Of a stretch of DNA of 42,009 bases, positions 10,666 to 21,144 are shown in pieces. Origin of the DNA: Chromera velia. Lineage: Eukaryota; Sar; Chromeraceae. The stretch is taken from the NCBI GenBank assembly GCA_018398765.1, contig JAHBMJ010000712.1:1-42009 (forward strand), read 5' to 3'. The number at the start of each line of letters is the position of its first letter. Position 1 is the first letter of the stretch. Made by a program: the position numbers and the translations under genes. The notes beneath the pieces were generated by a model. The model ran no database searches. It was not told the DNA's origin and was given only the letters and a program-made list of their open reading frames with translations.

Positions 10666-11382
10666 ATGGGCCTCGTCACCTTCTAAGTGGAGAGCAAGAT
10701 CGCCCTTCGCATCCAGTTCTTCCCTTATCACTGTAAGAGACTTGACGGAGACGGACTACCTGTTGTCTCAGACTGCTCTGGACTAGTCTTGTCCTACTAT
10801 ACCATTCATAAGAGGCTCGACCAGCTTTTTGATGATGCATCCAAAGAGAAGTACCACATCAACAAGGACAGCCTAGTCCCCAACGTTCTGAATTCTTTCA
10901 CATGACAGCAGCGCAAGGAGGTCCTTCATGCGCTTCCCGATGAGGTCTTCGAGGAGTCCGATAACGTTGCTAAGCTTGACGATCTCTCCCTCTCCCGCAT
11001 CAAGTTTTCGATGCTGCGAAAGGTCCTGAAGAAATTTGCTCTCACTGAGGACCCCCAGACAGAAAAGAGACAGAAGAGGGAGAAAGGCCCACAGGGGGTT
11101 GAAAGAGTGAACGGGGCTTTTGATGGACAGTCTGGAGGGAGGGGATCGGGCTCTTCTTCCTCTTCTCAGTCGTCTAGCTCTCAGAGAGCCCCTCCTATAT
11201 GCCACACTTGCGGCAATCGGCACTCCGTCTCTGTGTAGTGTCGAGCTATGCAGGAAGACGCCCCCCCATGCAGGGTGTGTGGAGAGAAGGGGCATTGGGA
11301 CAGGGCCCCTGTGTGCAAGAAGAACTGTAGGGGGGGAGAGGGCAGCAGCGCCTGCCCCTGACTACGCTCGGGAGGGTTAAGA
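10666..11382 (+). pseudogene. Copia-like gag, C-terminal part with zinc knuckles
   Basis: The frame continues exactly from 857 once CACTA-A and one AT are left out. Helical sequence is followed by a Ser-rich linker (11140-11190) and two cysteine-rich motifs: CHTCGNRH...C (from 11200) and CRVCGEKGHWDRAPVC (11269-11316). The second has CX2CX4HX6C spacing, two residues longer at the end than the canonical CX2CX4HX4C retroviral knuckle. Such knuckles bind RNA in Gag proteins. In-frame stops at 10684-10686 (TAA), 10903-10905 (TGA), 11236-11238 (TAG) and 11359-11361 (TGA) show decay. Confidence 0.65.
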
Positions 11383-12051
11383 GATGTGCGGGCTGGGGGG
11401 GGATCTGCGAGGCCCTCCGAAATTATTCTTTCGGGCCCCTCAGCCGCCTTCAGCACTGCAGATGATAAAGGCAAAGAGGTGGAGCGTGTGGGGGCAGTGG
11501 GGGGAAAAGAAGACTCGAGATCGGTGTGGAAAAAGAAATTCCCCGTTGCTGATACTGATTGCAGTCGGTATTTGATCGGGGGGGATCTCGAGGACTTGAT
11601 TGTTTCCCGTCGCCCTCATGAGTTTTGGTATGAGGAAGCCTCTGGGGGGGAGATGATTTATGCAGAAGAAGTGGAGGCATCACCTATCCTTGAGGGGGTA
11701 GATGGGAATCCCGTTTCCCTTCTCTTCCAGGGAGCTTTCAAATCATCAGTGCTGATTTCTCTCCTTTCAGTGAGGGGCTGTCGCATGCAGAAAGTTGACT
11801 CTCCCTTTTGGGTTGAATTTCCTGGGAAGGGGGGTAGGACAGTGAAAGCTCGGTTGTATGAAAGGGATGGGGTACATGTAGTACGTGTCCTCTCTCCTTT
11901 TTCCTCCTCAAAATTTTATTTAAGTTCAGACAGCGACGACTGTGTGTTTCTGACAATTTTTTCAGATTCTTCTTCTTTTGTTTCTTCAGGCGCCGATGAG
12001 GCGGCCAGACTGGTGCCTGACAAGGTGAAGCTCTCTGTCTCCTGGGCCTAG
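11383..12051 (+). pseudogene. Copia-type protease-like region
   Basis: This is an open frame of about 220 codons directly downstream of the zinc knuckles and in the same frame. VADTDCSRYLIGGDLEDLIV resembles the DSGCSxHM start of copia proteases, but the Gly of the D-S/T-G active site is Asp here, so it would not be catalytic as written. VDGNPVSLLFQGAFK and LISLLSVRGCRMQKVDSPFW resemble the downstream blocks in which ADGxxxxVxGxG and LLSVxxLxxxGCxVxF appear. The frame stops at 12049-12051 and the integrase resumes in frame 2, so a frameshift or a separate ORF lies near 12050-12085. Order protease then integrase with no reverse transcriptase between them is the copia (Ty1) order. Confidence 0.6.
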
Positions 12052-12272
12052 TATTGCACAGAACACATGTCTCTGTTTGAGTTGAATGTATGACATGGTA
12101 GGTTTGAACATGCAACTGGGTCACCGTGGTGACTGTATACATCTGTATGCGACTTTCAAAGAGAAGAGAATGGGTCACAGAGTGACCGTGCAGGAGTGTA
12201 TTGATTTGGTAGACTGCCGTGAATATTGGGAAGTGAATAAAGAAATAAAAAGGATTCCCACAAAGCAAGGGG

Positions 12273-13486
12273 CAGGGTTGCCAATTTTTTCGGTGGTAGA
12301 CAAGCTTCATTACCGGTAACCGGTAATTATCAGCAGAGTTTACTGGCAGTTGGCAAAGACTTGGCAGAATTCTAACAGTCACTAACACTTTTCAATAACC
12401 TAAGTCCTAGGTTATAGGTCAATCAATCAATCACTTAAGGCTAGACTTAAGGTCAATTCAAAAAGTCAATGCGTCATCTGTAGGGACAGCTATGCGGCCA
12501 GTATGCTTGAAAATGAGGTAGGTCAAAGCAATGGGTCCCATCTTGCACTTGGCGCCCAAAGATAGAGAACCGCTGGCCGCAATGACTACAGCTAGCCCAG
12601 ACAGATACACCCGCGCGATTCCAACAACGGAAAGAGTCCGCCTCAAAGTTTAGGATGTCGAGGCAAACGGGGCAGGCAGAGTAGAGAAAGAGGTGCAGGT
12701 ACAAGAAGAGGAGGTGGGGGAAGAAAAGCCTAGAGACCCGCCGCCTTCAGAGAGAAGAGGGAAGAAAAGAAGGAGACGCAGCATAGAAGAAGAAGGCTTT
12801 CCAAAAAGAGCCGTGATTCGTGTTCTCCCCCCCTCTGCTCCAGCCTCTGCTATTGTTCGGTCCTCTCAGGCGCCGGTCGCTCAGCTTCTTTTTATAGCCG
12901 CGGTGCAGCAACCATATCCGCCCCTTCCTCTTTCTACCTCTTTCCGTCTGAGACTACCTAGCCCTAGACCTAGCCGCACCACGGGGAGAGCTCGAAGAGG
13001 CAATGTTCTTCTTTCTTCTCCCCCCTCAGCAAACCGGGCAGAGGCTACGCAAGTACAGAGCCGCAGGCTTACCATCTCCTCGTTTTTTAGAAAGAAGTAG
13101 ACTTTTTCCATCTCTTACTTTGATCGCTCTCTAAGAGAAGCAGAACAGTAAAAGATGAAGCAAAGTCAAAAAAGAGAGTAGTTGTTAGACAGACGCTGTC
13201 ATAGAACTATTAGAACTTTTTGCCACGTATAGGGGTGAAGCAGTTAAAAACTTATATTTTTTAAATATTTGTTTTATTTTTTTGTGTGTGTCAATAGGCT
13301 TTTCAAATGCCAATAAACACTTAAAAACATGTTTTTGAAGGTTGGCGCTGCTGGCAAAATTTTTTTGGGAGGACCCTAATTTTTATCATTTTTTTTGTCG
13401 GTAAAAGGAAGGCAGACTGAGGCCATTACTGGTTACCGGCAATTGCCGATAGACTAGACCTGTTACCGACCAGAAAAGCAACCCTG
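12273..13486 (+). mobile_element. Non-autonomous hAT-type element in the integrase
   Basis: The left end is CAGGGTTGCC (from 12273) and the right end is GCAACCCTG (to 13486), a hAT-type terminal pair. The flanking 8-mers are GCAAGGGG (12265-12272) and GCAAAGGG (13487-13494), matching at 7 of 8, as expected for an ageing hAT target duplication. Both ends carry CCGGTAACC-like subterminal blocks (12310-12328 and 13425-13440), as does the hAT at 2929-4605, so the two may be related. No transposase domain is visible inside the 1214 bp. Confidence 0.8.
12531..13100 (+). pseudogene. Basic, proline-rich ORF inside the hAT element
   Basis: I do not recognise the family. From the ATG at 12531 the frame runs through one TAG near 12651 to a stop at 13098-13100. 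The product would have a Glu-rich segment, a KKRRRRS basic cluster that could act as a nuclear signal, a Pro/Ala-rich middle and the extreme C-terminus RRLTISSFFRKK. The last motif resembles a PCNA-interacting (PIP) box core (h-x-x-F-F after a basic or Gln residue). Base composition is more GC-rich than the flanks. It may be a captured host fragment or a decayed transposon ORF. Confidence 0.35.
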
Positions 13487-14545
13487 GCAAAGGGCGTGCA
13501 TGCCCGCTCGTGTTGGATCACATTGGTGCCGTGATCTTCTTTTCCTATCTGGTAGTGTCCCCACCAGTCTAAAACTTTTGACGGAGAGGAAAGGAAGACT
13601 GATAGATGGAATGATTCTTGGGTGCAAGTCACATGCAGTCAGACATCTCTGTTTAGTTGTGCGTCGGTATGAACCTCGTCTGGGAAAGTTCGAGGTCATG
13701 CAGACAGATATAATGAGGAGGAATTCATAGGCAACAGGAAAGGGCAATACGATGATTTTTACCAGAAAGAGAGAGTCTACCATCGTAGGGGGGCGGATTA
13801 TATACCACAACATCAAGGGGCGGGGGAAAGATCAAATCGAACCGTCAAACGTCTCTTTTAGAAAGTGAGGAGGCATACGGGTCTCCCTCTCTACTGCGAG
13901 AAGTGGCTCTTTCGTGGAGTAGTGCAGAAACTCAATAACTGTGTCTCCATAGTCACCGGTCAGTCTGCTGTGCGCTAGGCTGTGCGTACGACTTTTGGGG
14001 AAGAGCGGTCCGCAGAGATTCCCTCTCTCACTGTAGGTGATCGTATGTATGTGTACGATAGTCGGCCGAGGAAAAAGAATGAAGAGCCCATTCATGGGGT
14101 CGAGGGGTTCTTTGGGGGAATTGAGACTTCAAATGTTGTGACTGTGATAATTAAAAAGAATAATGGATGGAAGCCGATTCATGTACCTCCCTCCTCTGTA
14201 TCTCTCGTCTCCTGGAGAGGCATGGACAACAATTCTTTTCCTTTTTCTCTTTCTCCATCTGGGGTGTCTTCGGGAATGGGGGGTGAAGGGAAGGGGGTGG
14301 TGGATGACGATTGTGCGGCCTCCGTCGTTGATGTTGAAGAGGTGAGTGCACAGGCAGAAAATTTTCCTCCTGCCCTTTTCTTTTCTTCTTTTAGTTCCGC
14401 TCGTTTCTTTCCTAATATCCCTTGTACTGCTACTCATTTGTGTGAGCAACTTCTTGCCTCTCCGGAAACAGCAAACTCCAAGGGTGTGCAAACTTCTTCT
14501 CTCTCCCCTCAGGGTGCTGCTCATATGTAGCTTCAGTCAGGTTAA

Positions 14546-14974
14546 TTGGAAATGCATACAGACCAGAAGACGGGGGATGAGGGGGAACAGACAGAAGGAA
14601 GAATCGATATGGAGGGGGACTCAGAGCCTAGAAGGGGTACCAGAAGGCAGCCTAAGAGAGAAGAAAGAGAAGAAAGAGAGGCTGTGCCACTCTCACCTGT
14701 CGCTAAAGATGTTGAGTTGGAGTGGGAAGAGGAGAGCGATGGAAATACGCTTCATGCACAGGAAGATGAAGGTGAGAAGGAGGTACGTGGTGAACAGGAA
14801 GATGAAAAGAAAGAAGAGGCGCCAAGAGAGCGTTTAGAGAAGTTAAAGGAAGAGCTTGCACGATTGATAGAAGAAAAGAAAAAGAGGAGACGTCCTCACA
14901 CGCGGGTCGAACTGACTGTACTGACAATTGAAACTTTTATACTGAAAAGTGACTCTAAAAAATTTAGTTTTTAA
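14546..14974 (+). pseudogene. Charged linker of the copia-like polyprotein
   Basis: This 142-codon frame is very rich in Glu and Arg/Lys and includes PRRGTRRQPKR, similar to the RRSTR-type signature commonly seen between integrase and reverse transcriptase in copia elements. A helical Glu/Lys run (LEKLKEELARLIEEKKKRRR) follows. No reverse transcriptase or RNase H sequence appears downstream, so the element is truncated at about 14930. Confidence 0.45.
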
Positions 14975-15454
14975 AACATTAAAATAGATAGTTTAACCTT
15001 TAAACCAGTTGATTTTCATAATTTATTTAAGACTATTTAAGCTTAGTAAGATGTTTAAAAAATGAAATAAAAAAATGTATATATAGAGGTATATATTTTT
15101 TCAAAACCATAAATTGTCTGGTACCTATCATCGTAAATTAATGCTAAGACGAAAACACAATAAAAAATGCATCTGAATGGCTCTGAATCAATCTAATTGA
15201 AGCATTTCTTCTCATGATCATAACTATTTTATTTTTAATTCATATGAGGCACTGTTCAACGGCGGGCGTGTCAGGGGTAGGGGGCAGGGGGGGGGTGCAT
15301 CTCAGTATATATCAAACATGCACACCCATAAACGCCACCTGCAGAAATACGTACACACAAACACTGTCAGAAAGTCAGTCGAAGCACCGGAATATACGTA
15401 AAAGCATGCATGCAAACACAACCTGTATCTTGAATTTATATAAGAATGATACAT
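14975..15454. other. AT-rich spacer before CACTA-B
   Basis: No gene is visible. The stretch is AT-rich with a G-rich patch at 15262-15297 and runs up to the AT dinucleotide that precedes CACTA-B. Confidence 0.5.
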
Positions 15455-15652
15455 CAGTGGGTTAACTCACTAATGATTAGTGACTGATTAAGGTACAGCA
15501 ATAATCATTAGTAGGTTATTAAATAATCTTAATAGTGATTACTGACATACTGCTAGAGAAACGCATAATGATTATGAGAAGCACCTAATCAGAACAATCA
15601 TTATCTGTTCATAAGAAACATCTAATCAGACTAATCATTATTCACATGTTTT

Positions 15653-17438
15653 TCATGAATATGTATCAATCCAGCCATGCAGCTTCTTTCGTCCCTCTTT
15701 TTTGCAAAGAAAATCTGGCATAATGCGAATGCGATCAGCCACCGCGTCAGTTAGAAGAATAGCATACTGTCCAAGCTTAGTATACTTACTCCATGGAATT
15801 AATTTTGCACAAGGCTACACTTCAGTCGCGTGGAACTCAAGCTTTTTCCACAAATGGAGGAAAACAAAATTCGCATTCAATTGGCACAGCTGCCCAAGAT
15901 CTGAACTCAAATCATGAAGCTGCATGCCAGGTTGTAGCACGACACTGAAGATAAGACAAAGCCGCCCACCCACAACAGAATCCCCCCCCTGTACATATGG
16001 AAGAGACTGCAACGGAACACGCCTGAACGACGTGCGAAGATCACATAGTACATCATCAAAGACTGCTGTGTTGCTGATCATTCCCCAATGCCCTGAAAAC
16101 CATGCACGAAAAGAGATGGCTTCTTCCTTCATATTATCTATAACCCCCTCTTCAATCTGCTCAGGCTGCGATATACTTTGGAGCATGCATTTCTTCAACG
16201 TGTTTTTCTTCTGGAAGACTCCAGATCGAAAAACACGTTCCCGACACTTTGCCTCAATCTCTTCTGCGATTGCCTTCACCTTCTGTTCTCGCTCGTCTGC
16301 AGGACCTGAATGTCGCAGCACAACAGTCAGAAGAAAAGAGGCGAGAAGAGAAGAAATTTCTTTCCCTCCTCCAATCGCGCGCTCTCCAGTGACGGAGAGA
16401 GAGAGAGACATTTCGCCAACCAACCCAAACACCTGTTTTTCCACTCTCTTGCGCAGCTCTCTTAACCACCTTCGACGTCTTTCTGCGTCTCTAGATGAAA
16501 AAACTTCTTGCAGCTGCTCAAACAAATGCATACGGTCATAAAGCGACGTCCTTCTTCCAAACTCTTTGGGAGAGATGCATGAAAGGAACTTGTACATAGA
16601 TGAGTGCCCTTTCTCGAAAGTTTCAGTGCTTTCCGTTAACAATTACATATATTGCCTCACCTGATCTGTCATGTGGAAGCCCACATTATGCGGTTTGATC
16701 TTTTTCCTCCCTTCCTTTATCACACCCAAATCATTTAAGAGGTTCATCACGCCTTCCTGACTCTTCTTTGCCGCCTGACCAAATGAATTCAGAGCAGTTT
16801 CTGTCCAAACTGTCCAATGAAGAGCCTCTCTCTGGCTTTTCCCTTGCTACTGACGGTGAGATCAAGGCAGCAAAAGCGTCCAAAAAGAAATTACCTGTGT
16901 TTGGATGAGGTCCGTACACCCTTTCCAGGGTGGCCGCCTCCCCAGATCCCTCACTGCCCTCCCCGGCCGCTTTTCTCTGGTATACTTGTTCTGGGTGTGT
17001 CTTAATGCTGCGATGACCTTTCGGCCAGTATAGACAAGTACGTGTGATCATGTGTTGCAAAGCGTCAAGAGGCTGGTGATAGAAGAGAGTGAACTCTCTC
17101 TGCTCTTTTGTCTTTTGGTTGACCAGACGCTCCATAGCCCCCATCATGCAGTGAGGCATCATACAATACATCGTCCACCGCCTCGGGTTCTCAGAAGGCA
17201 GACCGCGCTTGAAGCTGGGCCTCCCCCAACATCATTCTGTGTGCGTCTCGCAGATGATTGGCAATAAAAGAATTTTTAGATATGGGGCCGGAATGTCGAA
17301 TCGTCCATCCGCACCCTGGTCCAGGGCATCGCCACACGCCCACATCTCCAAACTTTTGCGACGATCTTTCAAACAGAGCACGACCTCTGGCTCCTTTCCC
17401 CGGGCCCTTCCCACGGGCGGCTTTCAAGTTGGAGCCAT
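15653..17438 (-). pseudogene. Plavaka/Tnp2-like transposase of CACTA-B, internally deleted
   Basis: An ATG at 17438 starts a frame that shifts within a few codons into WRCPGPGCGWTIRHSG and NHLRDAHR, the CX4C...HX4H finger seen in copy A. RVYGPHPNTGNFFLDAFAAL (about 16860-16920) aligns with the corresponding block of copy A. The sequence then jumps to TALNSFGQAAKKSQE (about 16760-16800), which in copy A lies about 3 kb further on. The segment with the SKDG and PPDEMH blocks is therefore deleted. The C-terminal part (STETFEKGHSSMYKF to IRIMPDF and GWIDTYS) is kept and ends at TGA 15653-15655. In-frame breaks include a TGA near 17190, a TAA near 16643 and a TAG near 15813; the last replaces a Trp of copy A. 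It cannot be catalytic. Confidence 0.75.
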
Positions 17439-17439
17439 A

Positions 17440-17984
17440 ACGGCACCACGTTCACAGAACAGAAGGCTACTTGAGGCTGCTTAAGGCGGAATGAGGCAAC
17501 TTTTAAGGCTACTTGCTGACCAAATGCTTCAGAGAGAGGAACAGAAAGAGATAGCAGAGAGAGGCTGCTGAACGCTGTTGCTTTTCCCCATTGTGCAGTG
17601 TTGCGCTATATTGCGCTGTCGGTGCGTACGCATATATATCTTTTGGTGCCGCTTCCTGGACGCGCCGCCCGGCCCATGTGTGCATGCGCCGCCGCGCTCC
17701 GCATTGGCGTACGTGCAAAAAAAAAAATCACTCCTCCACAACAACAAGTCGTTCTTCACTGCCCTGAGATAACGACTTTGTTACTTCTATATTCACTTAC
17801 AACCTCTTCAGAATTGCTGCATCACATCTGATTGAACCTCGTGTGCTCCTGTGGTGACATGCAATCCCTACGTATATGCACAGTTTTTTTCTTCACGTGT
17901 TGACAGTCATTTGGTATTCACTTCGATCGAGGATACACTTTCTTCTCTCTTCCGTCTCTGAGTCGCCCTGTTCGCCTTTTGTTC
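17440..17984. promoter_or_regulatory. Divergent intergenic region of CACTA-B
   Basis: This 545-bp gap separates the diverging transposase and second gene. It contains a GC-rich patch with many GCGC words (17625-17710) and an A-run at 17717-17728. No clear promoter elements are visible; the role is inferred from layout shared with CACTA-A. Confidence 0.35.
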
Positions 17985-18632
17985 ATGTCAGAGCATGGGC
18001 CAAAGCCACCGCTTCTGGATGGTGTAAAGGATAAGAAGAAAGTGCTAAAGAGACAGCATACTGCGGGATCGGGGTGTGCTGCAGAGACAGCTGATGGCGC
18101 AACAGTAGCAACAACAACTGTAGAAAAGTTCCGAGGAAAAAATCTAAAAAAGAAAGTTGCCAAGGTTGAGGCCTCCTCGCACCAGGCAGACTCCGACACT
18201 GAGCTTGATGATACGTCGGAGGGAAAGAGAAAGAAGAGATCTGCTGTTGACGTCATCAACAAAGAGATGAAGGCCCTCGAGAAGAAGGCTGCACAACTGA
18301 AGGACTGGAAGAAGATCAAAGAGTACATCGACACGGCTATAGATTTTTGAGAAACTGCTCAAGCTCGACATCATAGCAGAGGTGCGTCAAATCTTCCGAG
18401 AACCCCGCCCTAGTATCCAGAACCTTCGAGGGCTCCCGCTCTCCATTGTTGCAACCCCAGTGATGGAGGAAGAGACGGTTGAGTCCGGCCGATTCGAAGA
18501 GCCGAAGCTGCTTTCGAAGAGGGGCGAAAAGGGCCCAAGCCCGCTGACTGCCACTTTTTCACAGCATGTTGAGGGGATCGTGTCCAACGAAGACTACATC
18601 GGTCTCGGAAACCTCTTCTTCCTCTTCGCGCG
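17985..18632 (+). pseudogene. Second gene of CACTA-B, first exon only
   Basis: The ATG at 17985 opens a Lys/Thr-rich basic protein. AVDVINKEMKALEKK matches copy A (AVDVVSAEMKRMEKQ), and after a one-base shift near 18345 IIAEVRQIFREPRPSIQNL matches LIGEVRKEIRAPRPGVYNL. The exon ends at 18632 before GTCAGT, the same donor in the same phase as exon 1 of copy A (7566). Everything corresponding to exons 2-4 is absent and is replaced by a 58-bp minisatellite. Conservation of exon length, donor and phase in two copies supports this as a real transposon gene. Function unknown. Confidence 0.6.
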
Positions 18633-18910
18633 GTCAGTGATTCGCACTCACTGGGAGTGTATCTTTGCTGTTGTTCCCGTCTCCTTTTTTTCTCTGCCTT
18701 CGCTCACCACGATCAGACTCCTTATCCATCTATCTTACTTGAACTCTCCTTTCTTCGCATCCTGTGGTTAAAAACATCCCTTTCCCCTCTGGTGACTGCC
18801 TTCGTTCTCTTGCCTCACCGCCGTCCATACCCTTCTTGCATCGGCTTTACCTTGTCTTCTTCATTCTATCCCTCATCAGACCACTTGACTCCCTCCATTC
18901 ATTCATTCTT

Positions 18911-19420
18911 GCAACGACGTCTCCTCTGTCCGTTCATTCACACAGAGGTTAGGTGTCCTTCCACTCATCCAACGACGTCTCCTCTGTCCGTTCATTCACA
19001 CAGAGGTCAGGTGTCCTCCCATTCATCCAACGACGTCTCCTCTGTCCGTTCATTCACACAGAGGTCAGGTGTCCTCCCACTCATCCAACGATGTCTCCTC
19101 TGTCCGTTCATTCACACAGAGGTCAGGTGTCCTCCCATTCATGCAATGATGTCTCCTCTGTCCGTTCATTCACACAGAGGTCAGGTGTCCTCCTATTTAT
19201 CCAACGACTTCTCCTCTGTCCGTTCATTCACACAGAGGTCAGGTGTCCTCCCATTCATACAATGACGTCTCCTCTGTCCGTTCATTCACACAGAGGTCAG
19301 GTGTCCTCCCATTTATGCAAAGACGTCTCCTCTGTCCGTTCATTCACACAGAGGTCAAGTGTCCTCCCATTTATGCAACGACGTCTCCTCTGTCCGTTCA
19401 TTTACACAGAGGTCAGGTGT
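18911..19420. repeat. 58-bp minisatellite, nine units
   Basis: The segment CCTCTGTCCGTTCATTCA recurs at 18923, 18981, 19039, 19097, 19155, 19213, 19271, 19329 and 19387 (the last unit has TTCATTTA), exactly 58 bp apart. Because 58 is not a multiple of 3 and no frame has a stop, overlapping reading frames run through it; none is likely to be a gene. It sits where intron 1 of the second gene would begin in CACTA-B. Confidence 0.95.
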
Positions 19421-19834
19421 CGAAGGAGGAAGAGAACGAAGGGAAAAAAAGGAAAAGCTCTCTGCTCTCTTCTGTCTCTCTCTTCTCTCTAGTGACAGAA
19501 AAGCTCCTTTCACCTGTCTGCATGTCAGGTGTCCTCCTCCTCAACGTCCGTTCATTCAAGTTCCCTTCCATTTCTTGTTTGGTTGTATAGATCGATCGCA
19601 AGCTTGTTGACTAGTTGGTTGAATATCAGACAGCCCGAGAAAGGCACTACATGGTAGCCATAATAGCTGCCATATGGTGATGAAGCAAACGTTACGCATA
19701 ATGAGTATTTGAAACGGATAGTCACTATATTCATTTCTAATTATTGATTGATTTTGATTGATTGATATGTTCCGCCCTAGGGCTTTCCCGCTATGTCTAT
19801 CTGTTGCCAGAGCTAGCAGGGCAGATATCAAGTG
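19421..19834. other. Non-coding interior of CACTA-B between minisatellite and right end
   Basis: No gene is visible. A partial echo of the 58-bp unit (TCAGGTGTCCTCC...CGTCCGTTCATTCA) occurs at about 19524-19558. ATTGATTGATTTTGATTGATTGA occupies about 19742-19764. Confidence 0.5.
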
Positions 19835-19984
19835 AATGCATAATCATTATAGCAAAATAATCATTATATTCACATAATGATTATCCATTTACATAATACC
19901 TGACTAATGATTAGAAATGAATAGAGTGACTATTGGTATTGGGTAATCATTATTGAAACATAGTTTGAGTTAACCCACTGATGT

Positions 19985-20760
19985 ACATGAACGCAGGAAG
20001 ACCAAAATTGGGAAAGCAATCGGACGGGCAGGAAGGCCAAAATTGGGAAGGTAATCAGGCGGGCAGGAAAGCCGAAATTGGAAGGCAGTCAGGCCGCCAA
20101 GAAGACCGAAATTGGAAGGCAGGTATGTAGGCAGAAAAAACGAACTCTGGGAGGTAGTCAAACACACAAGAAGGCCAAACGTGGGAAGACAGTCGGGCTA
20201 GCAGGAAGAACAAAATTAGGAAGGCCATCGGGTAAGCAGGATGACCGAAATTAGGAAGCGTTAGGAGGAAACTTGGGCGGGAAGGAACTAGGGGAAGGAA
20301 GGCCAAAATAGGGAGGGAATCAAGTAGGCAGGAAAACCGAAATTGGGAAGGCAACTGGATAGGCAGGAAGGCTGAAATTGCAAAGTCAGTCAGGCAGACA
20401 GAAAGACCAAAATTTGGAAAGCATTGAGGCAGACAGAAAAACTAAAATTTGGAGGGCAGTCAGGCAGGCAAGAAGGCCGAAATCGGAAAGCAGTCAGCAT
20501 TGCAGGAATGCAAAACTCTAGAAGGCAGTCAGGCAGGTAAGAAGGCCGAAATTGGGAAGGCAATCGGGCAGCCTGAGGCAGGAAGACCAAAATTGGGAGC
20601 GCGGTGAAGGCCGAAATTAGGAAGGCTCCGAAGGTAATAGGGTGGGCGGAAAAGCTGAAATTGGGAAGGCATTTAGCCAGACAGAAAAGCTGAAAGCTAG
20701 AGGGTAGTCAAGCAGGCAAGAAGGGTGAAATTTCAGAGGCAGTCAGGCCGGTAAAAAAAA
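19985..20760. repeat. Degenerate 35-40 bp minisatellite
   Basis: Variants of AGGCCGAAATTGGGAAGGCAGTCAGGCAGGC repeat about 20 times with unit length varying around 35-40 bp. The array begins a few bases outside the right end of CACTA-B. Minus-strand reading frames through it are degenerate and have no family features. Confidence 0.85.
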
Positions 20761-21144
20761 ACACAGGCTCGGCACGTATAGGCGCTGCTCCCTTTTGCAG
20801 TCTGAAGACTGTGGCCGTAACGAAGATGCAAAGACCTACCTCTAGACAAGTTGAAGAAAGCCTGGGGCTCAGAACAAACATCTCCCAAATGAGGCCAACG
20901 ACCTGCAAAGAGCAGAGAAGGGGAGAAGGGGTGAGCAACACAAGCAAAGGGAGACGACAGTTTTTTGCCTTGCCGAGGGGAGACCGGTCAGTCGCTCAGC
21001 AACCATAATAGCCAGGTTGCAACCATACAGAAACACTTATAGACATGATAGAAAGCCTTCTGCATGCACCAAAAAGGCTCATCTCTGCAAACAAGATTTT
21101 TTCAATTCCCTCACTGGGAGGGAGGGGTAGACCCTCTCGCAGCT
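20761..21144. other. Unannotated stretch
   Basis: I see no gene here. A G-rich segment (21117-21128) and the word TAGACCCTCTCGCAG (21129-21143) precede the hAT-like element; the latter recurs inverted at 22540-22554 with one mismatch. Confidence 0.4.

Larger units (their letters stand above)
12086..14527 (+). pseudogene. Copia-type integrase, split by a hAT element
   Basis: The first part (12086-12264) has a His/Cys-rich block (GHRVTVQECIDLVDC) like the integrase zinc region. After the hAT insertion the frame resumes at 13495 without a shift. WCRDLLF (Asp codon 13533-13535) and VMQTD (Asp at 13707-13709) are candidates for the first and second catalytic Asp, 57 residues apart. A 2-bp insertion directly after the second Asp shifts the frame; in the new frame EEEFIGN and then PQHQGAGERSNRTVKR supply the third acid (Glu near 13826) in the typical GxxERxNRT setting. 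VGDRMYVYD and HVPPSSVSLVSW follow. TAG codons near 13857 and 13977 add further breaks. The frame closes at 14528. Confidence 0.7.
15455..19980. mobile_element. CACTA-B: internally deleted relative of CACTA-A
   Basis: The terminal repeats are perfect: CAGTGGGTTAACTC at 15455-15468 and its exact inverse GAGTTAACCCACTG at 19967-19980, each flanked by AT (the match even extends outward to TACAT). AT-rich subterminal arrays lie inside both ends (15469-15650 and 19835-19960). The body holds a shortened transposase on the minus strand (15653-17438) and the first exon of the second gene on the plus strand (17985-18632), in the same divergent layout as CACTA-A. At 4526 bp it lacks the central transposase region and exons 2-4 of the second gene. 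The perfect ends suggest that it moved more recently than CACTA-A or was held by selection on its ends. Confidence 0.85.

Noticed and set aside
15452..15660. The AT-rich blocks as stand-alone MITEs.
   Set aside because: Each block has a conserved terminus on only one side and the termini of neighbouring blocks pair as inverted ends of larger elements, so they are subterminal regions.
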